From Oscillospiraceae bacterium (GTDB taxonomy: Bacteria > Bacillota > Clostridia > Oscillospirales > Ruminococcaceae), in NCBI GenBank assembly GCA_003531585.1, contig DQFX01000032.1, positions 1,132-42,169 of the forward strand: DNA of 41,038 bases, read 5' to 3'. Both the position numbers and the translations under genes were made by a program. The notes below the pieces were generated by a model. The model did no database searches. It had not been told where the DNA came from and saw only the letters and a program-made list of their open reading frames with translations. The number at the start of each line of letters is the position of its first letter. The first letter of the stretch is position 1. Shown here piece by piece: positions 14,716 through 22,699 of this stretch.

Positions 14716-16110
14716 TCAGCCCTTCTTTGCCTTCTCGATGACCTCGTCGATCGTTCCTGCGAACAGGAATGCGGACTCGGGCAGGTCGTCGTGCTTGCCC
14801 TCGATGATCTCCTTGAAGCCGCGGATAGTCTCCTTCAGTGGAACATACTTGCCCTGCATTCCGGTGAACGCCTCCGCAACGGAGAACGGCTGGGACAGGA
14901 AGCGCTGTATCTTTCTCGCGCGGGATACGGTCAGCTTATCCTCGTCGGAAAGCTCGTCCATACCGAGTATCGCGATGATATCCTGAAGCTCATTATAGCG
15001 CTGAAGAATGGACTGCACCGCTCTTGCTACCTCGTAGTGCTCCTTGCCCACGATGTCCGGGGTGAGGATTCTGGAGGTGGACTCCAACGGATCTACCGCC
15101 GGGTAGATACCCATTGAAGCGATGTTTCTGGAAAGTACCGTGGTCGCATCCAGGTGTGCGAATGTAGTAGCCGGAGCCGGGTCGGTCAGGTCGTCCGCAG
15201 GAACGTAAACCGCCTGTACGGACGTGATGGAGCCCTTCTTCGTGGATGTGATACGCTCCTGGAGAGCGCCCATCTCAGTTGCAAGGGTAGGCTGATAACC
15301 AACGGCAGAGGGCATACGTCCCAGCAGCGCGGAAACCTCGGAACCTGCCTGTGTGAAACGGAAGATGTTGTCGATGAACAGCAGCACGTCCTGACCTTCC
15401 TTATCGCGGAAGTACTCCGCCATAGTCAGACCGGAAAGCGCTACTCTCATTCTCGCTCCTGGCGGCTCGTTCATCTGACCGTAAACCAGCGCGGTCTTGT
15501 TGATAACGCCAGACTCGGTCATTTCGTTGTAGAGGTCGTTACCCTCACGGGTACGCTCGCCAACGCCGGTGAATACGGAAATACCGCCGTGCTGCTTGGC
15601 GATGTTGTTGATAAGCTCCATGATGAGGACGGTCTTACCAACGCCGGCACCGCCGAACAGACCTATCTTACCGCCCTTGAGGTACGGCGCGATAAGGTCA
15701 ACGACCTTGATACCAGTCTCAAGAACCTGGTTGGAAGCCTCCTGCTCCTCGAATTTCGGAGCGGGACGGTGGATCTCCCACTTTTCCTCGGTCTCGGGCT
15801 GCGGCTTGTTGTCAACCGCCTCGCCGAGCAGGTTGAAGATACGGCCAAGGGTCTCCTTTCCGACAGGGACCTTGATAGACGCGCCGGTATCCACAGCCTC
15901 CATGCCTCTTACGAGGCCGTCGGTGGAACCCATCGCAATGCAGCGAACGATATCGTCGCCGATATGCTGAGCGACCTCAACGACCAGCTTCTGACCGTTG
16001 TTGTCGATCTCGATGGCATTAAGCAGATTGGGCAGGTGGTCGGGGTGGAACTTGATATCAAGAACCGCACCGATGACTGTCACGATCGTGCCTACGTTCT
16101 GATTTGTCAT
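14716..16110 (-). CDS. atpD: F-type ATP synthase beta subunit
   Basis: Catalytic subunit of F1. The 464 residues include the P-loop GGAGVGKTVLIMEL, the GERTREGNDLY motif with the catalytic Glu, and ALSGLTMAEYFRD and VSALLGRMPSAVGYQP. I place the start at MTNQNVGTIVTVIGAVLDI (ATG at 16110), because the first beta strand of the family starts there. The frame extends upstream to 16176 with sequence not resembling the family. AAAGGA lies 11 bases before the chosen start. A 195-base structured spacer separates it from atpG. Confidence 0.96.
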   Translation of the reverse strand: MTNQNVGTIVTVIGAVLDIKFHPDHLPNLLNAIEIDNNGQKLVVEVAQHIGDDIVRCIAMGSTDGLVRGMEAVDTGASIKVPVGKETLGRIFNLLGEAVDNKPQPETEEKWEIHRPAPKFEEQEASNQVLETGIKVVDLIAPYLKGGKIGLFGGAGVGKTVLIMELINNIAKQHGGISVFTGVGERTREGNDLYNEMTESGVINKTALVYGQMNEPPGARMRVALSGLTMAEYFRDKEGQDVLLFIDNIFRFTQAGSEVSALLGRMPSAVGYQPTLATEMGALQERITSTKKGSITSVQAVYVPADDLTDPAPATTFAHLDATTVLSRNIASMGIYPAVDPLESTSRILTPDIVGKEHYEVARAVQSILQRYNELQDIIAILGMDELSDEDKLTVSRARKIQRFLSQPFSVAEAFTGMQGKYVPLKETIRGFKEIIEGKHDDLPESAFLFAGTIDEVIEKAKKG

Positions 16111-16159
16111 ACTGTGATTTTTCCTTTCCATTTGATGTGGTTGGAAATAACTCGCCGCA

Positions 16160-16284
16160 CAATGCACTTCGTGCATTGCACGCCGGGGTTCTCAGCCGCG
16201 CGCACGAATTTCCAGCTTCGCCTGAAATTCGCACACTTGCTGAGACAGATGCGTTTTTTCCTCCGGCAGAGCCGGAGCAAAAAA
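16160..16284. repeat. Three-hairpin structured spacer between atpG and atpD
   Basis: Three inverted repeats occur in a row. CAATGCAC/GTGCATTG lies at 16160-16178. A nested pair has TCTCAGC/GCTGAGA (16190-16196 and 16239-16245) around CGAATTTC/GAAATTCG (16205-16212 and 16224-16231). CTCCGGC/GCCGGAG lies at 16261-16277 and is flanked by T6 (16254-16259) and A6 (16279-16284), which also pair. No T run follows any stem on the minus strand, so these are not terminators. They may be an inserted repeat or mRNA-processing elements. Confidence 0.7.
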
Positions 16285-16305
16285 TGATTTAAATTATGAA
16301 TTACA

Positions 16306-17142
16306 TTATTCAAGTGCGTTCGCGCCGGATACGATCTCGGTGATCTCCTGCGTGATGCTTGCCTGACGCGCTCTGTTATAGAGCAGGGACAGGCTCTCGG
16401 TCATTGCGTCGGCATTGTCCGTTGCGGATTCCATCGCTGTTCTGCGCGCGCCCTGTTCGGAGGCATACGCCTCTACCACAGCGCACTGCACAAGGCTCGC
16501 GGTGAATTTCGGCACGATTCTGTCGAACACCGCCTCGGGGGACGGGTCGTAATTCATCGCGCCGTATCCCTCCAGCTTCTGCGTTTTCATCGGGAGCACA
16601 GCGAGCTGCTGCGGCTCCTGCGCAAGCTGGGAAACGAACATGGTGAAGAACACCTGCACATCGTCCACCTCGCCGCGGCGGAACATCTCTATCGCCGTAT
16701 CGGCGATATCCTGAGCCTGCGCGGGCTTGATGTTCTCGGCGATATTCGGGTAGCTTCCCACGATGTCGTAGTCGCGCTTGGAAAAATACTCGATGGACTT
16801 CTTGCCGATCGCGATTATCTTCGGTTTCTCAGCGTCGTCCGCATGGGCGGCGGCAGCCAGCTTGAGCACGTTGGAGTTATAACCTCCCGCGAGACCTCTG
16901 TCGCCCGCCACCACGATGAACAGACGGTGCTTTATTTCGCGCTTCTGCGTGAAAACCGTGGAGAAATCCGTATTAGCCGAGGCAATTTCGCACATGGATT
17001 TATACAGCTCGTTGAAGTAGGGACGAGCCTGCTCCGCGCGCTGTTTTGCCTTGCGGAGCTTACTAGAGGACACCAGCTCCATAGCCTTGGTTATCTGGCG
17101 GGTGGAGCCTACGGACTTTATGCGCCGCTTGATGTCCTTCAT
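16306..17142 (-). CDS. atpG: F-type ATP synthase gamma subunit
   Basis: Rotating central shaft of F1. The 278 residues start with the conserved MKDIKRRIKSVGSTRQITKA and end with a typical C-terminal helix (YNRARQASITQEITEIVSGA). GDRGLAGGYNSNV is also conserved. AGGAAAT precedes the ATG. The gene is separated from atpA by 198 bases that hold a small ORF (17194-17322) and from atpD by a structured spacer. Confidence 0.96.
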   Translation of the reverse strand: MKDIKRRIKSVGSTRQITKAMELVSSSKLRKAKQRAEQARPYFNELYKSMCEIASANTDFSTVFTQKREIKHRLFIVVAGDRGLAGGYNSNVLKLAAAAHADDAEKPKIIAIGKKSIEYFSKRDYDIVGSYPNIAENIKPAQAQDIADTAIEMFRRGEVDDVQVFFTMFVSQLAQEPQQLAVLPMKTQKLEGYGAMNYDPSPEAVFDRIVPKFTASLVQCAVVEAYASEQGARRTAMESATDNADAMTESLSLLYNRARQASITQEITEIVSGANALE

Positions 17143-17187
17143 ATTTCCTGATGCTATAATATCACCCCCGGAAATTCATTGCGGCGT

Positions 17188-17232
17188 AAGATATCACTGC
17201 ACGTTGTCGTCGGTAGTGATATATCTTACCTT
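17188..17232. repeat. Imperfect inverted repeat at the 3' end of the small atp ORF
   Basis: GTAAGATATCACT (from 17188) is the inverse of AGTGATATATCTTAC (to 17232) except for one extra AT, with a loop of about 17 bases. In the transcript this hairpin overlaps the last codons of the 42-codon ORF. No T run follows it. Confidence 0.6.
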
Positions 17233-17322
17233 CTTTTCGATGTACAGCCAGGAAACGCCCAGAACGGCGATGGTGGACAGTACAGTGGCGATAACGCCTA
17301 ATACAAAAGCAGCCTGCTTCAT
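17194..17322 (-). CDS. 42-residue single-pass membrane protein in the atp operon
   Basis: Found by reading the gap between atpA and atpG. On the minus strand AAAGGAG lies 6 bases before an ATG (17322) that opens 42 codons ending in TGA. The product starts MKQAAFVLGVIATVLSTIAV and continues LGVSWLYIEKKVRYITTDDN. It is one strongly hydrophobic helix (about residues 4-27) followed by a charged tail, so a single-pass membrane protein is expected. Standard atp operons have no gene here. The excellent ribosome binding site and clean hydrophobic pattern argue for a real gene; homology could not be tested. A hairpin overlaps its 3' end. Function unknown; a link with the ATP synthase is suggested only by position. 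Confidence 0.65.
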   Translation of the reverse strand: MKQAAFVLGVIATVLSTIAVLGVSWLYIEKKVRYITTDDNVQ

Positions 17323-17340
17323 AAAATGCTCCTTTCGCAG

Positions 17341-18849
17341 TTAAGCCGCGTAGCCCTTGGCGAAGTCAGCGAGAACCTTCTTGAGCTGCTCCTCGATCTC
17401 GGGCTTCATTACCTTTTCGGTCTTTATGCTGGTGAGGATATCCGGGCAGGTGGACTTGATGTGATCCAGCAGGTCATCCTGATACTGCTTGATCTTGTCA
17501 ACTGCGATATCCTTGAGGAAGTTGTTGATAACAGCGTAGATAATGACTACCTGCTCCTCTACTTCCAGCGGAGAGTTCTGATCCTGCTTGAGCACCTCAA
17601 CGATACGCTCGCCCTTTGCAAGACGATCCTTTGTATCCTTATCAAGGTCGGAACCGAACTGTGCGAAGCTCTGCAGCTCTCTGTACTGGGAGTAATCCAG
17701 CTTCAGGGTACCTGCGACCTTCTTCATCGCCTTTATCTGCGCGTTGCCGCCTACACGGGATACGGAGATACCCGGGTTTACAGCGGGACGTACACCGGCG
17801 TTGAACAGTTCGCTCTCGAGGTATATCTGACCGTCGGTGATGGAAATTACGTTGGTCGGAATATACGCGGAAACGTCGCCTGCCTGGGTCTCAATGATAG
17901 GCAGCGCGGTCAGCGAACCGCCGCCGTAGTTCTCGTTAAGTCTTGCCGCACGCTCGAGAAGTCTTGAGTGCAGATAGAATACATCGCCGGGGTATGCTTC
18001 ACGTCCTGGCGGTCTTTTGAGCAGCAGGGAGAGGGTACGGTAAGCTACGGCGTGCTTTGAGAGGTCGTCGTAAACTACGAGGACGTCCTTGCCCTTCTCC
18101 ATGAAGTACTCACCCATGGTGCAGCCGGAATAGGGCGCGATGTACTGAAGCGGTGCCAGCTCGGAAGCGGTAGCGGAAACGACGATGGAGTAATCCAGCG
18201 CGCCGCCTGCGCGAAGCTGTTCAACAACGCCTGCAACAGTGGAGTTCTTCTGACCTATGGCTACATAGATACAGATAACGTCCTTGCCCTTCTGGTTGAT
18301 GATCGTGTCGATCGCGATAGCGGTCTTACCGGTCTGGCGGTCGCCGATGATAAGCTCACGCTGACCTCTTCCTATCGGGATCATGCTGTCTATCGCCTTG
18401 ATACCGGTCTGAAGCGGAACTGTTACCGGTTTTCTGGTGATGATACCGGAGGCGATCTTTTCGATGGGGCGTGTTTCCTTTGCGAGAATAGCGCCCTTGC
18501 CGTCGATGGGCTGTCCCAGAGAGTTCACAACGCGTCCCAGCAGCTCTTCGCCGACGGGAACGGACACGATGGAGCCTGTTCTCTTGACGGTGGAGCCTTC
18601 CTTGATGTCCTCGTCAGAGCCAAGCATTACCGCGCCTACGAAATCCTGCTCTAGGTTCATCGCCATGCACTGTACGCCGTTCTCGAATTCGAGCAGCTCG
18701 TTGAGCATGCACTTCTCGAGGCCGTGTATACGCACGATGCCGTCGCCGACGGTAACAACCGTGCCGACGTCGCCGAGCTGGATCTTCGCGTTGTAATTCT
18801 TGATGCGGGACTTTATAAGACCCGTTATTTCATCGGGGCGTAAATCCAT
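17341..18849 (-). CDS. atpA: F-type ATP synthase alpha subunit
   Basis: Regulatory nucleotide-binding subunit of F1. The 502-residue product begins MDLRPDEITGLIKSRIKNY and contains the P-loop GDRQTGKTAIAID, followed by VYDDLSKHAVAYR, RPPGREAYPGDVFYLHSRLLERAA and PGISVSRVGG. I choose the ATG at 18849 because AAAGGG lies 9 bases before it. The ATG at 18858 would overlap the ribosome binding site. It lies between atpH and the 42-codon membrane ORF. Confidence 0.97.
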   Translation of the reverse strand: MDLRPDEITGLIKSRIKNYNAKIQLGDVGTVVTVGDGIVRIHGLEKCMLNELLEFENGVQCMAMNLEQDFVGAVMLGSDEDIKEGSTVKRTGSIVSVPVGEELLGRVVNSLGQPIDGKGAILAKETRPIEKIASGIITRKPVTVPLQTGIKAIDSMIPIGRGQRELIIGDRQTGKTAIAIDTIINQKGKDVICIYVAIGQKNSTVAGVVEQLRAGGALDYSIVVSATASELAPLQYIAPYSGCTMGEYFMEKGKDVLVVYDDLSKHAVAYRTLSLLLKRPPGREAYPGDVFYLHSRLLERAARLNENYGGGSLTALPIIETQAGDVSAYIPTNVISITDGQIYLESELFNAGVRPAVNPGISVSRVGGNAQIKAMKKVAGTLKLDYSQYRELQSFAQFGSDLDKDTKDRLAKGERIVEVLKQDQNSPLEVEEQVVIIYAVINNFLKDIAVDKIKQYQDDLLDHIKSTCPDILTSIKTEKVMKPEIEEQLKKVLADFAKGYAA

Positions 18850-18895
18850 TAAATACATCCCTTTCTTGTTTATTTTCTGCTATTGAGCGGACTTG

Positions 18896-19444
18896 TCATG
18901 CAATAACGCCGCCTAGCTCCTTCTTGAGCTCGTTCAGCCTTGTGCGGACGCTGCCGTCGTAGCGTGTGCTGCCGTAGTCGATAACGACGCCGCCGATGAT
19001 GGACGGGTCGACCTTCTCCTTGATGGATACGGTCTTTCCTGTCACCTCGGACATTTTCGCCGCAATCTTTTCACGGACGGACTCCGACAGCGGAGCGCTC
19101 GCCGTGACTGTGATCTCAGCTATTCTGAAATGCTCGTTATAAAGCGCGCGGAAATTCTTCACGATACCGCTGAAGCAGCCCATTCTGCCGCGCTCCGTGA
19201 GGACGCACAGCAGGTTGCCCGTGTACTCTGAAATTCCGTCGGCGATGATGTCCTTAATCATGCCGAGCTTTTCGTCCATAGTAACGGTGGGCGTTCCCAG
19301 CAGCTTGACGAAATCCGGCTGTTCCCGGAATATCCCGTCCAGCGCGCTGAGTTCGCCGAGGGTGTTTTTCAGCGTATCCGGAGTTTCCTCCAGGCACAGC
19401 GTGAAGAACGCGTCGGCGTAGACCTTTTCAGCCTTGTCGTTCAT
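18896..19444 (-). CDS. atpH: F-type ATP synthase delta subunit
   Basis: Peripheral-stalk subunit joining F1 to the b subunits. The 182 residues show the helical N-terminal domain (AEKVYADAFFTLCLEE) and the C-terminal motif VDPSIIGGVVIDYGSTRYDGSVRTRL, which is typical. AAGGAATTTTTGT precedes the ATG. It sits between atpF and atpA as usual. Confidence 0.94.
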   Translation of the reverse strand: MNDKAEKVYADAFFTLCLEETPDTLKNTLGELSALDGIFREQPDFVKLLGTPTVTMDEKLGMIKDIIADGISEYTGNLLCVLTERGRMGCFSGIVKNFRALYNEHFRIAEITVTASAPLSESVREKIAAKMSEVTGKTVSIKEKVDPSIIGGVVIDYGSTRYDGSVRTRLNELKKELGGVIA

Positions 19445-19469
19445 ACAAAAATTCCTTTCCCGGCGAGCC

Positions 19470-20003
19470 TTACTTCGCTGTTCCTACGTTCTGTAAGAAA
19501 TCCGCGATGATAGCCTCGTTGTCCTTTGCGGAAATTTCCTTCTCAACGACCTTAGACGCAGCCATGATCACGATATCGGATATCTCGTCCTTTATATCGT
19601 TGACTGCGCGCTGCTTGTCACGCTCGATGTTCTCCTCGGCTCTCGCCTTGATCTCAGCGGCTTTCTGGTTAGCCTCGTTCACGATCTCCTCCTCGCGCTT
19701 CTGGGCGCGGAGCGTAGCCTGCTTCATGATGTCGGCAGCCTCCTCCTTAGCCTTCGCGAGCTTCTCGATGTACTCCTGCTCGGTCTTTGCGGCGGATTCC
19801 TTCGCGCGCTTTGCCTCGGCTATCTCAGCCGCTGCCATTTCGTTGCGCTTCTCGAGGATCTTTCCGACCGGCTTGAACAGGAAAACCTTGAACAGGATAA
19901 AGATTATGAGCGTATTGATCAGGGTGAACACGATGGTTCCGGGGTCGATCGTAACAAGAGGCAGGTTGACCTGCGCTGCGCTTTCACTGATAAGTGTCAG
20001 CAT
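19470..20003 (-). CDS. atpF: F-type ATP synthase b subunit
   Basis: Peripheral-stalk subunit with one N-terminal membrane helix (about residues 22-45, TIVFTLINTLIIFILFKVFLF) and a long Ala/Glu/Lys-rich coiled coil to the end. The 177-residue length is normal. I choose the ATG at 20003 because GGGAGGAG lies 8-9 bases before it; the upstream in-frame TTG at 20012 would directly touch that site. It lies between atpE and atpH. Confidence 0.95.
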   Translation of the reverse strand: MLTLISESAAQVNLPLVTIDPGTIVFTLINTLIIFILFKVFLFKPVGKILEKRNEMAAAEIAEAKRAKESAAKTEQEYIEKLAKAKEEAADIMKQATLRAQKREEEIVNEANQKAAEIKARAEENIERDKQRAVNDIKDEISDIVIMAASKVVEKEISAKDNEAIIADFLQNVGTAK

Positions 20004-20038
20004 TTTGTTCAACTCCTCCCTTTATGCGTTTGCTGTCA

Positions 20039-20344
20039 TTACTTGAACAGTGCGGTGAGGTTGCTGAACAGGGGGTTTGCATAAAGGAGCAGGAGCGCGA
20101 TAACCAGCGCGTACAGACCGGTGGTCTCGGCGAGCGCGTCACCGATGATCATGGTTCTTGTAACAGCGCCGGAAGCCTCGGGCTGTCTGCCGATAGCCTC
20201 AACAGCCTTGCTCGCGCAGATACCTTCACCGATACCAGGGCCAAGACCTGCGATCATTGCTGTGCCTGCGCCGAGCGCGGACGCGCCAAGAACGATGGCG
20301 CTGGATAAGAGCTGCATATCTTCTGTCATTGTTAGTTCTGTCAT
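20039..20344 (-). CDS. atpE: F-type ATP synthase c subunit, two-carboxylate Na+-type motif
   Basis: Forms the rotating membrane ring. The 101-residue product has two hydrophobic helices joined by the polar loop GRQPEA (52-57). The second helix carries the ion-binding Glu73 in ALAETTGLY. The first carries Glu40 in GPGIGEG, 33 residues earlier, where the Na+-binding Ilyobacter tartaricus protein has Gln32 (paired with Glu65). Thr74, Thr75 and Tyr78 fit the positions of the other Na+ ligands. This two-carboxylate arrangement was described for Fusobacterium nucleatum. I choose the ATG at 20344 because GGAGG lies 8 bases before it; a 15-base tandem duplication creates a second in-frame ATG at 20329. 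Confidence 0.96.
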   Translation of the reverse strand: MTELTMTEDMQLLSSAIVLGASALGAGTAMIAGLGPGIGEGICASKAVEAIGRQPEASGAVTRTMIIGDALAETTGLYALVIALLLLYANPLFSNLTALFK

Positions 20345-20352
20345 TGTTAGTT
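20323..20352 (-). repeat. 15-bp exact tandem duplication at the atpE start
   Basis: AACTAACAATGACAG on the minus strand occurs twice in direct succession (20338-20352, then 20323-20337). Each copy holds an ATG in the same frame. Only the upstream ATG is properly spaced from the single GGAGG at 20353-20357. Confidence 0.9.
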
Positions 20353-20405
20353 CCTCCATTTGATATAAATACTATCCCCGAGGGGAAATTAGCCTAAAGC
20401 TGCGA

Positions 20406-21119
20406 TCACTCGCATTCTGCGCCTGAGATGTACGCCATCGTCAGGGTGGTGAAGATGTAAGCCTGGATAACCGCCGAGAAAATGTCGAAATACAGCGAAG
20501 TGATTGCCGGAACGAGTATCGCGAAGTTGCCCAGCGCGAAATAGATCAGTCCGCCGATGACCATACCTGCGACCATGTTGCCGAAGATACGAAGCGCCTG
20601 TGAAAGCGGGTTCGCAATCTCGCCGATGATGTTGAACGGCAGCATGAACGGCATAGGTTCAATGAATGCATGCAGGAAGCCCTTGAGCTTACCGGTCCGT
20701 GCGCGGTTGATCTGGGTCAGCGCGAAGGTGATGAGCGCGATAGCTCCGGTAACCGAGATATCCGATGTCGGGTTCTTCAGTCCGAAAAGGCTCATCAGGT
20801 TGTTCAGCAGCAGGAAGCAGAGAAGCGCACCGATATAGGTGGTGTAGCCCTTGTACTTCGGTCCCATCGTGGTATCCACCATGTTGCGGACGAAGGTCAC
20901 GAGCCACTCTGCCGCCGCCTGACGCTTAGTCTTGGGTATGACTTCCATCTTGTGGGTCAGGATCAGCATGACCACCAGCAGAACAAGCATTACGATCCAC
21001 TGGATAAACACGGTCTCAGTAAGATTCCATGTCATTCCGAACAGTTCGAAGCTGGTTATGACGTGGGGTCCGGTAACGGTAAACCCGCCCTCTGATGCCA
21101 AAAGCAGAGCTGCTGGCAT
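20406..21119 (-). CDS. atpB: F-type ATP synthase a subunit
   Basis: Membrane stator that forms the ion half-channels. The 237 residues include about five to six hydrophobic helices. The key motif NPLSQALRIFGNMVAG contains the essential arginine facing the c ring. NNLMSLFG and the final helix IQAYIFTTLTMAYIS, with a Gln, are also typical. GGAGGAC lies some 12 bases before the ATG, a slightly long spacing. It stands between the atpI-like gene and atpE. Confidence 0.95.
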   Translation of the reverse strand: MPAALLLASEGGFTVTGPHVITSFELFGMTWNLTETVFIQWIVMLVLLVVMLILTHKMEVIPKTKRQAAAEWLVTFVRNMVDTTMGPKYKGYTTYIGALLCFLLLNNLMSLFGLKNPTSDISVTGAIALITFALTQINRARTGKLKGFLHAFIEPMPFMLPFNIIGEIANPLSQALRIFGNMVAGMVIGGLIYFALGNFAILVPAITSLYFDIFSAVIQAYIFTTLTMAYISGAECE

Positions 21120-21157
21120 TTTTAATCAGTCCTCCTTTACCTTTTTTCCGGTCTGCA

Positions 21158-21580
21158 TCACTGCCGCCCGGTATCATTACTGCGCCGTGTACGGTTCTCC
21201 CACAGACCTCTCAGTGTAATGATGATCTTCGGGAAAAACAGCGGCACCGCCGCGCAGATAAGATCAATAAACGGAACGAACGCTGCGGCTGTCATTGCAA
21301 GGAACAGTCCGAGATATCTCAGGCAGTACATAGTGTTCATGTAGCTCTGGGCGGACTTTCCGCTGCCCCTGCGCAGCGACTTTTCCGCGGACTTCCCCAT
21401 CAGGAAGAAGTTGCCGGCGCACACGAGATTGCCCCACACGCCGCCGAGAAGCATCGTGTAATTCAAACCGCACGCGAAGAACAGCACCAGCAGCAGCGCG
21501 AAATACACCGCGTTCACCGCGAGGAACCACGGCAGCAGAGCGCGCATTTCGCTGACGGTTATGTCGTTCTTTTTCGCCAT
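21158..21580 (-). CDS. atpI: ATP synthase subunit I-like membrane protein
   Basis: A 140-residue protein with about four hydrophobic helices (residues about 14-37, 39-60, 86-102, 104-120). In position and helix pattern (LLGGVWGNLVCAGNFFLMG) it resembles AtpI/UncI, which helps c-ring assembly and ion uptake in other bacteria. I choose the ATG at 21580 because GAGGG lies 5 bases before it. Sequence conservation in this family is low, so the name rests partly on its place between atpZ and atpB. Confidence 0.75.
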   Translation of the reverse strand: MAKKNDITVSEMRALLPWFLAVNAVYFALLLVLFFACGLNYTMLLGGVWGNLVCAGNFFLMGKSAEKSLRRGSGKSAQSYMNTMYCLRYLGLFLAMTAAAFVPFIDLICAAVPLFFPKIIITLRGLWENRTRRSNDTGRQ

Positions 21581-21588
21581 GATATCCC

Positions 21589-21891
21589 TCACTTGTGCAG
21601 GTGGCTGTAGTCGTCGTAGTAATCGTTGTCCCTGGGGTCGGTGTTATAGCGCGGGGGCTTTTTCTCATCCCTGCCGTAAAGATGTATCATCTTCATCAGG
21701 TGAGAGACCGCGCCGCCTATCATGAACAGCACCCCAAGCAGTATGCACACGACCATCACCCAGTCGGGGAGGCCGTAGTACTCACAGGCGTAATGTCCGC
21801 CAACGATGAACACCAGCAGCGGTGAAAGTATCACGAACGCGAACTGGCTCGCCACCGCGTACGCGGAAAAAGCGCCTTTTTTTCTGTTCAT
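21589..21891 (-). CDS. atpZ: AtpZ-like two-helix membrane protein
   Basis: A 100-residue protein with two membrane helices (residues about 10-33 and 43-62) and a polar, Tyr/Asp-rich tail. Small two-helix proteins of this kind (AtpZ/ATPase gene 1 family) precede atpI in many atp operons and are linked to Ca2+/Mg2+ transport or AtpI partnership. The conserved helix 2 pattern ILLGVLFMIGGAVSHLMKMI fits. The ATG at 21891 has GAGG just upstream and lies 1 base after the stop of the preceding gene; an upstream extension to 21918 would overlap that gene. Confidence 0.75.
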   Translation of the reverse strand: MNRKKGAFSAYAVASQFAFVILSPLLVFIVGGHYACEYYGLPDWVMVVCILLGVLFMIGGAVSHLMKMIHLYGRDEKKPPRYNTDPRDNDYYDDYSHLHK

Positions 21892-21892
21892 A

Positions 21893-22660
21893 TCAGCCTC
21901 TTGTGACAAACTCGGCAAGACGCCAGCCGTCGTCCAGCTTAACCATAGTCATCTCAAGAACGGAATCGCGGTTCTCATCGGTGACGCCGTTTGAGGAATC
22001 CACGCCGTCGAGGTATACGGTAAGTCCGCATCTGCCCTCTTCAAGGTAGTCTATAGTTATAGCGCAGCTTGACCAGCTTTTGCTCTCGTCGGGGACGAAA
22101 TCAGAGCTTATGCCCAGCTTGTATACCTTCTCGTACTTTGCGCCGCTCTCCTGAGTTGCCTGCGCGGTGGTCTCCGCAGTGGACTCGGGCTGCTCAACTC
22201 TTACGAGCTGCTCGCGGTTCGCGTAGACCTTCAGGCCCTTGCCGTCGGAGTTCTTCAGTATCTGCTCTGCGGCGTCCTCGGCGTAAACGGAGCGCACCAG
22301 CTCCTCGATCTGCTCTAGGGAGTTGTAATCGGTGCTGTTGACGGTATAGTAGCCGTCCTCCGGGAGGTTTCCATAGGGTTCGTCCTCATGGTAAAGCCCC
22401 TCGGTCACGAACAGGCGGAGTATCTCATGGCTGCTGTTGAGCAGGTCGTGAGCCGCGTATTCGCACTCCTGCTGATACTCCGGTGTGATATAGGAAGTAT
22501 CCCGGGAATGCTGCTGCGAAGCGGTTCCGCTGTTCTGATTATCGGAAGCGGGAGCCTTGTTCATCATTATCATTGCGGCTACTGCCAGCACTATCGCTGC
22601 CACAGCCACAACTATTGTCGCTATAAGTGGAATATTGTTGGAATTCTTTTTGGTGCTCAT
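21893..22660 (-). CDS. Membrane-anchored extracytoplasmic protein, unknown function
   Basis: A 255-residue protein with a short basic N-terminus, one hydrophobic helix (about residues 11-32) and a Ser/Gln/Asn-rich linker. A soluble domain follows that should face outward. It contains two mixed alpha/beta parts separated by a Thr/Gln-rich stretch (about 156-170). The end (MVKLDDGWRLAEFVTRG) resembles the last strand of NTF2-like or lumazine-binding-like domains, but I cannot assign a family. It lies between the bactofilin gene and atpZ with only 1 base to the latter, so it is probably co-transcribed with the atp genes. Confidence 0.75.
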   Translation of the reverse strand: MSTKKNSNNIPLIATIVVAVAAIVLAVAAMIMMNKAPASDNQNSGTASQQHSRDTSYITPEYQQECEYAAHDLLNSSHEILRLFVTEGLYHEDEPYGNLPEDGYYTVNSTDYNSLEQIEELVRSVYAEDAAEQILKNSDGKGLKVYANREQLVRVEQPESTAETTAQATQESGAKYEKVYKLGISSDFVPDESKSWSSCAITIDYLEEGRCGLTVYLDGVDSSNGVTDENRDSVLEMTMVKLDDGWRLAEFVTRG

Positions 22661-22699
22661 TCAGTTTAACTGCCTTTCGTGCTTTCGTGGTTACAGCGG

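Noticed and set aside
16160..16284. Transcription terminator between atpG and atpD
   Set aside because: None of the hairpins is followed by a T run in the direction of atp transcription; an A run follows the strongest one.
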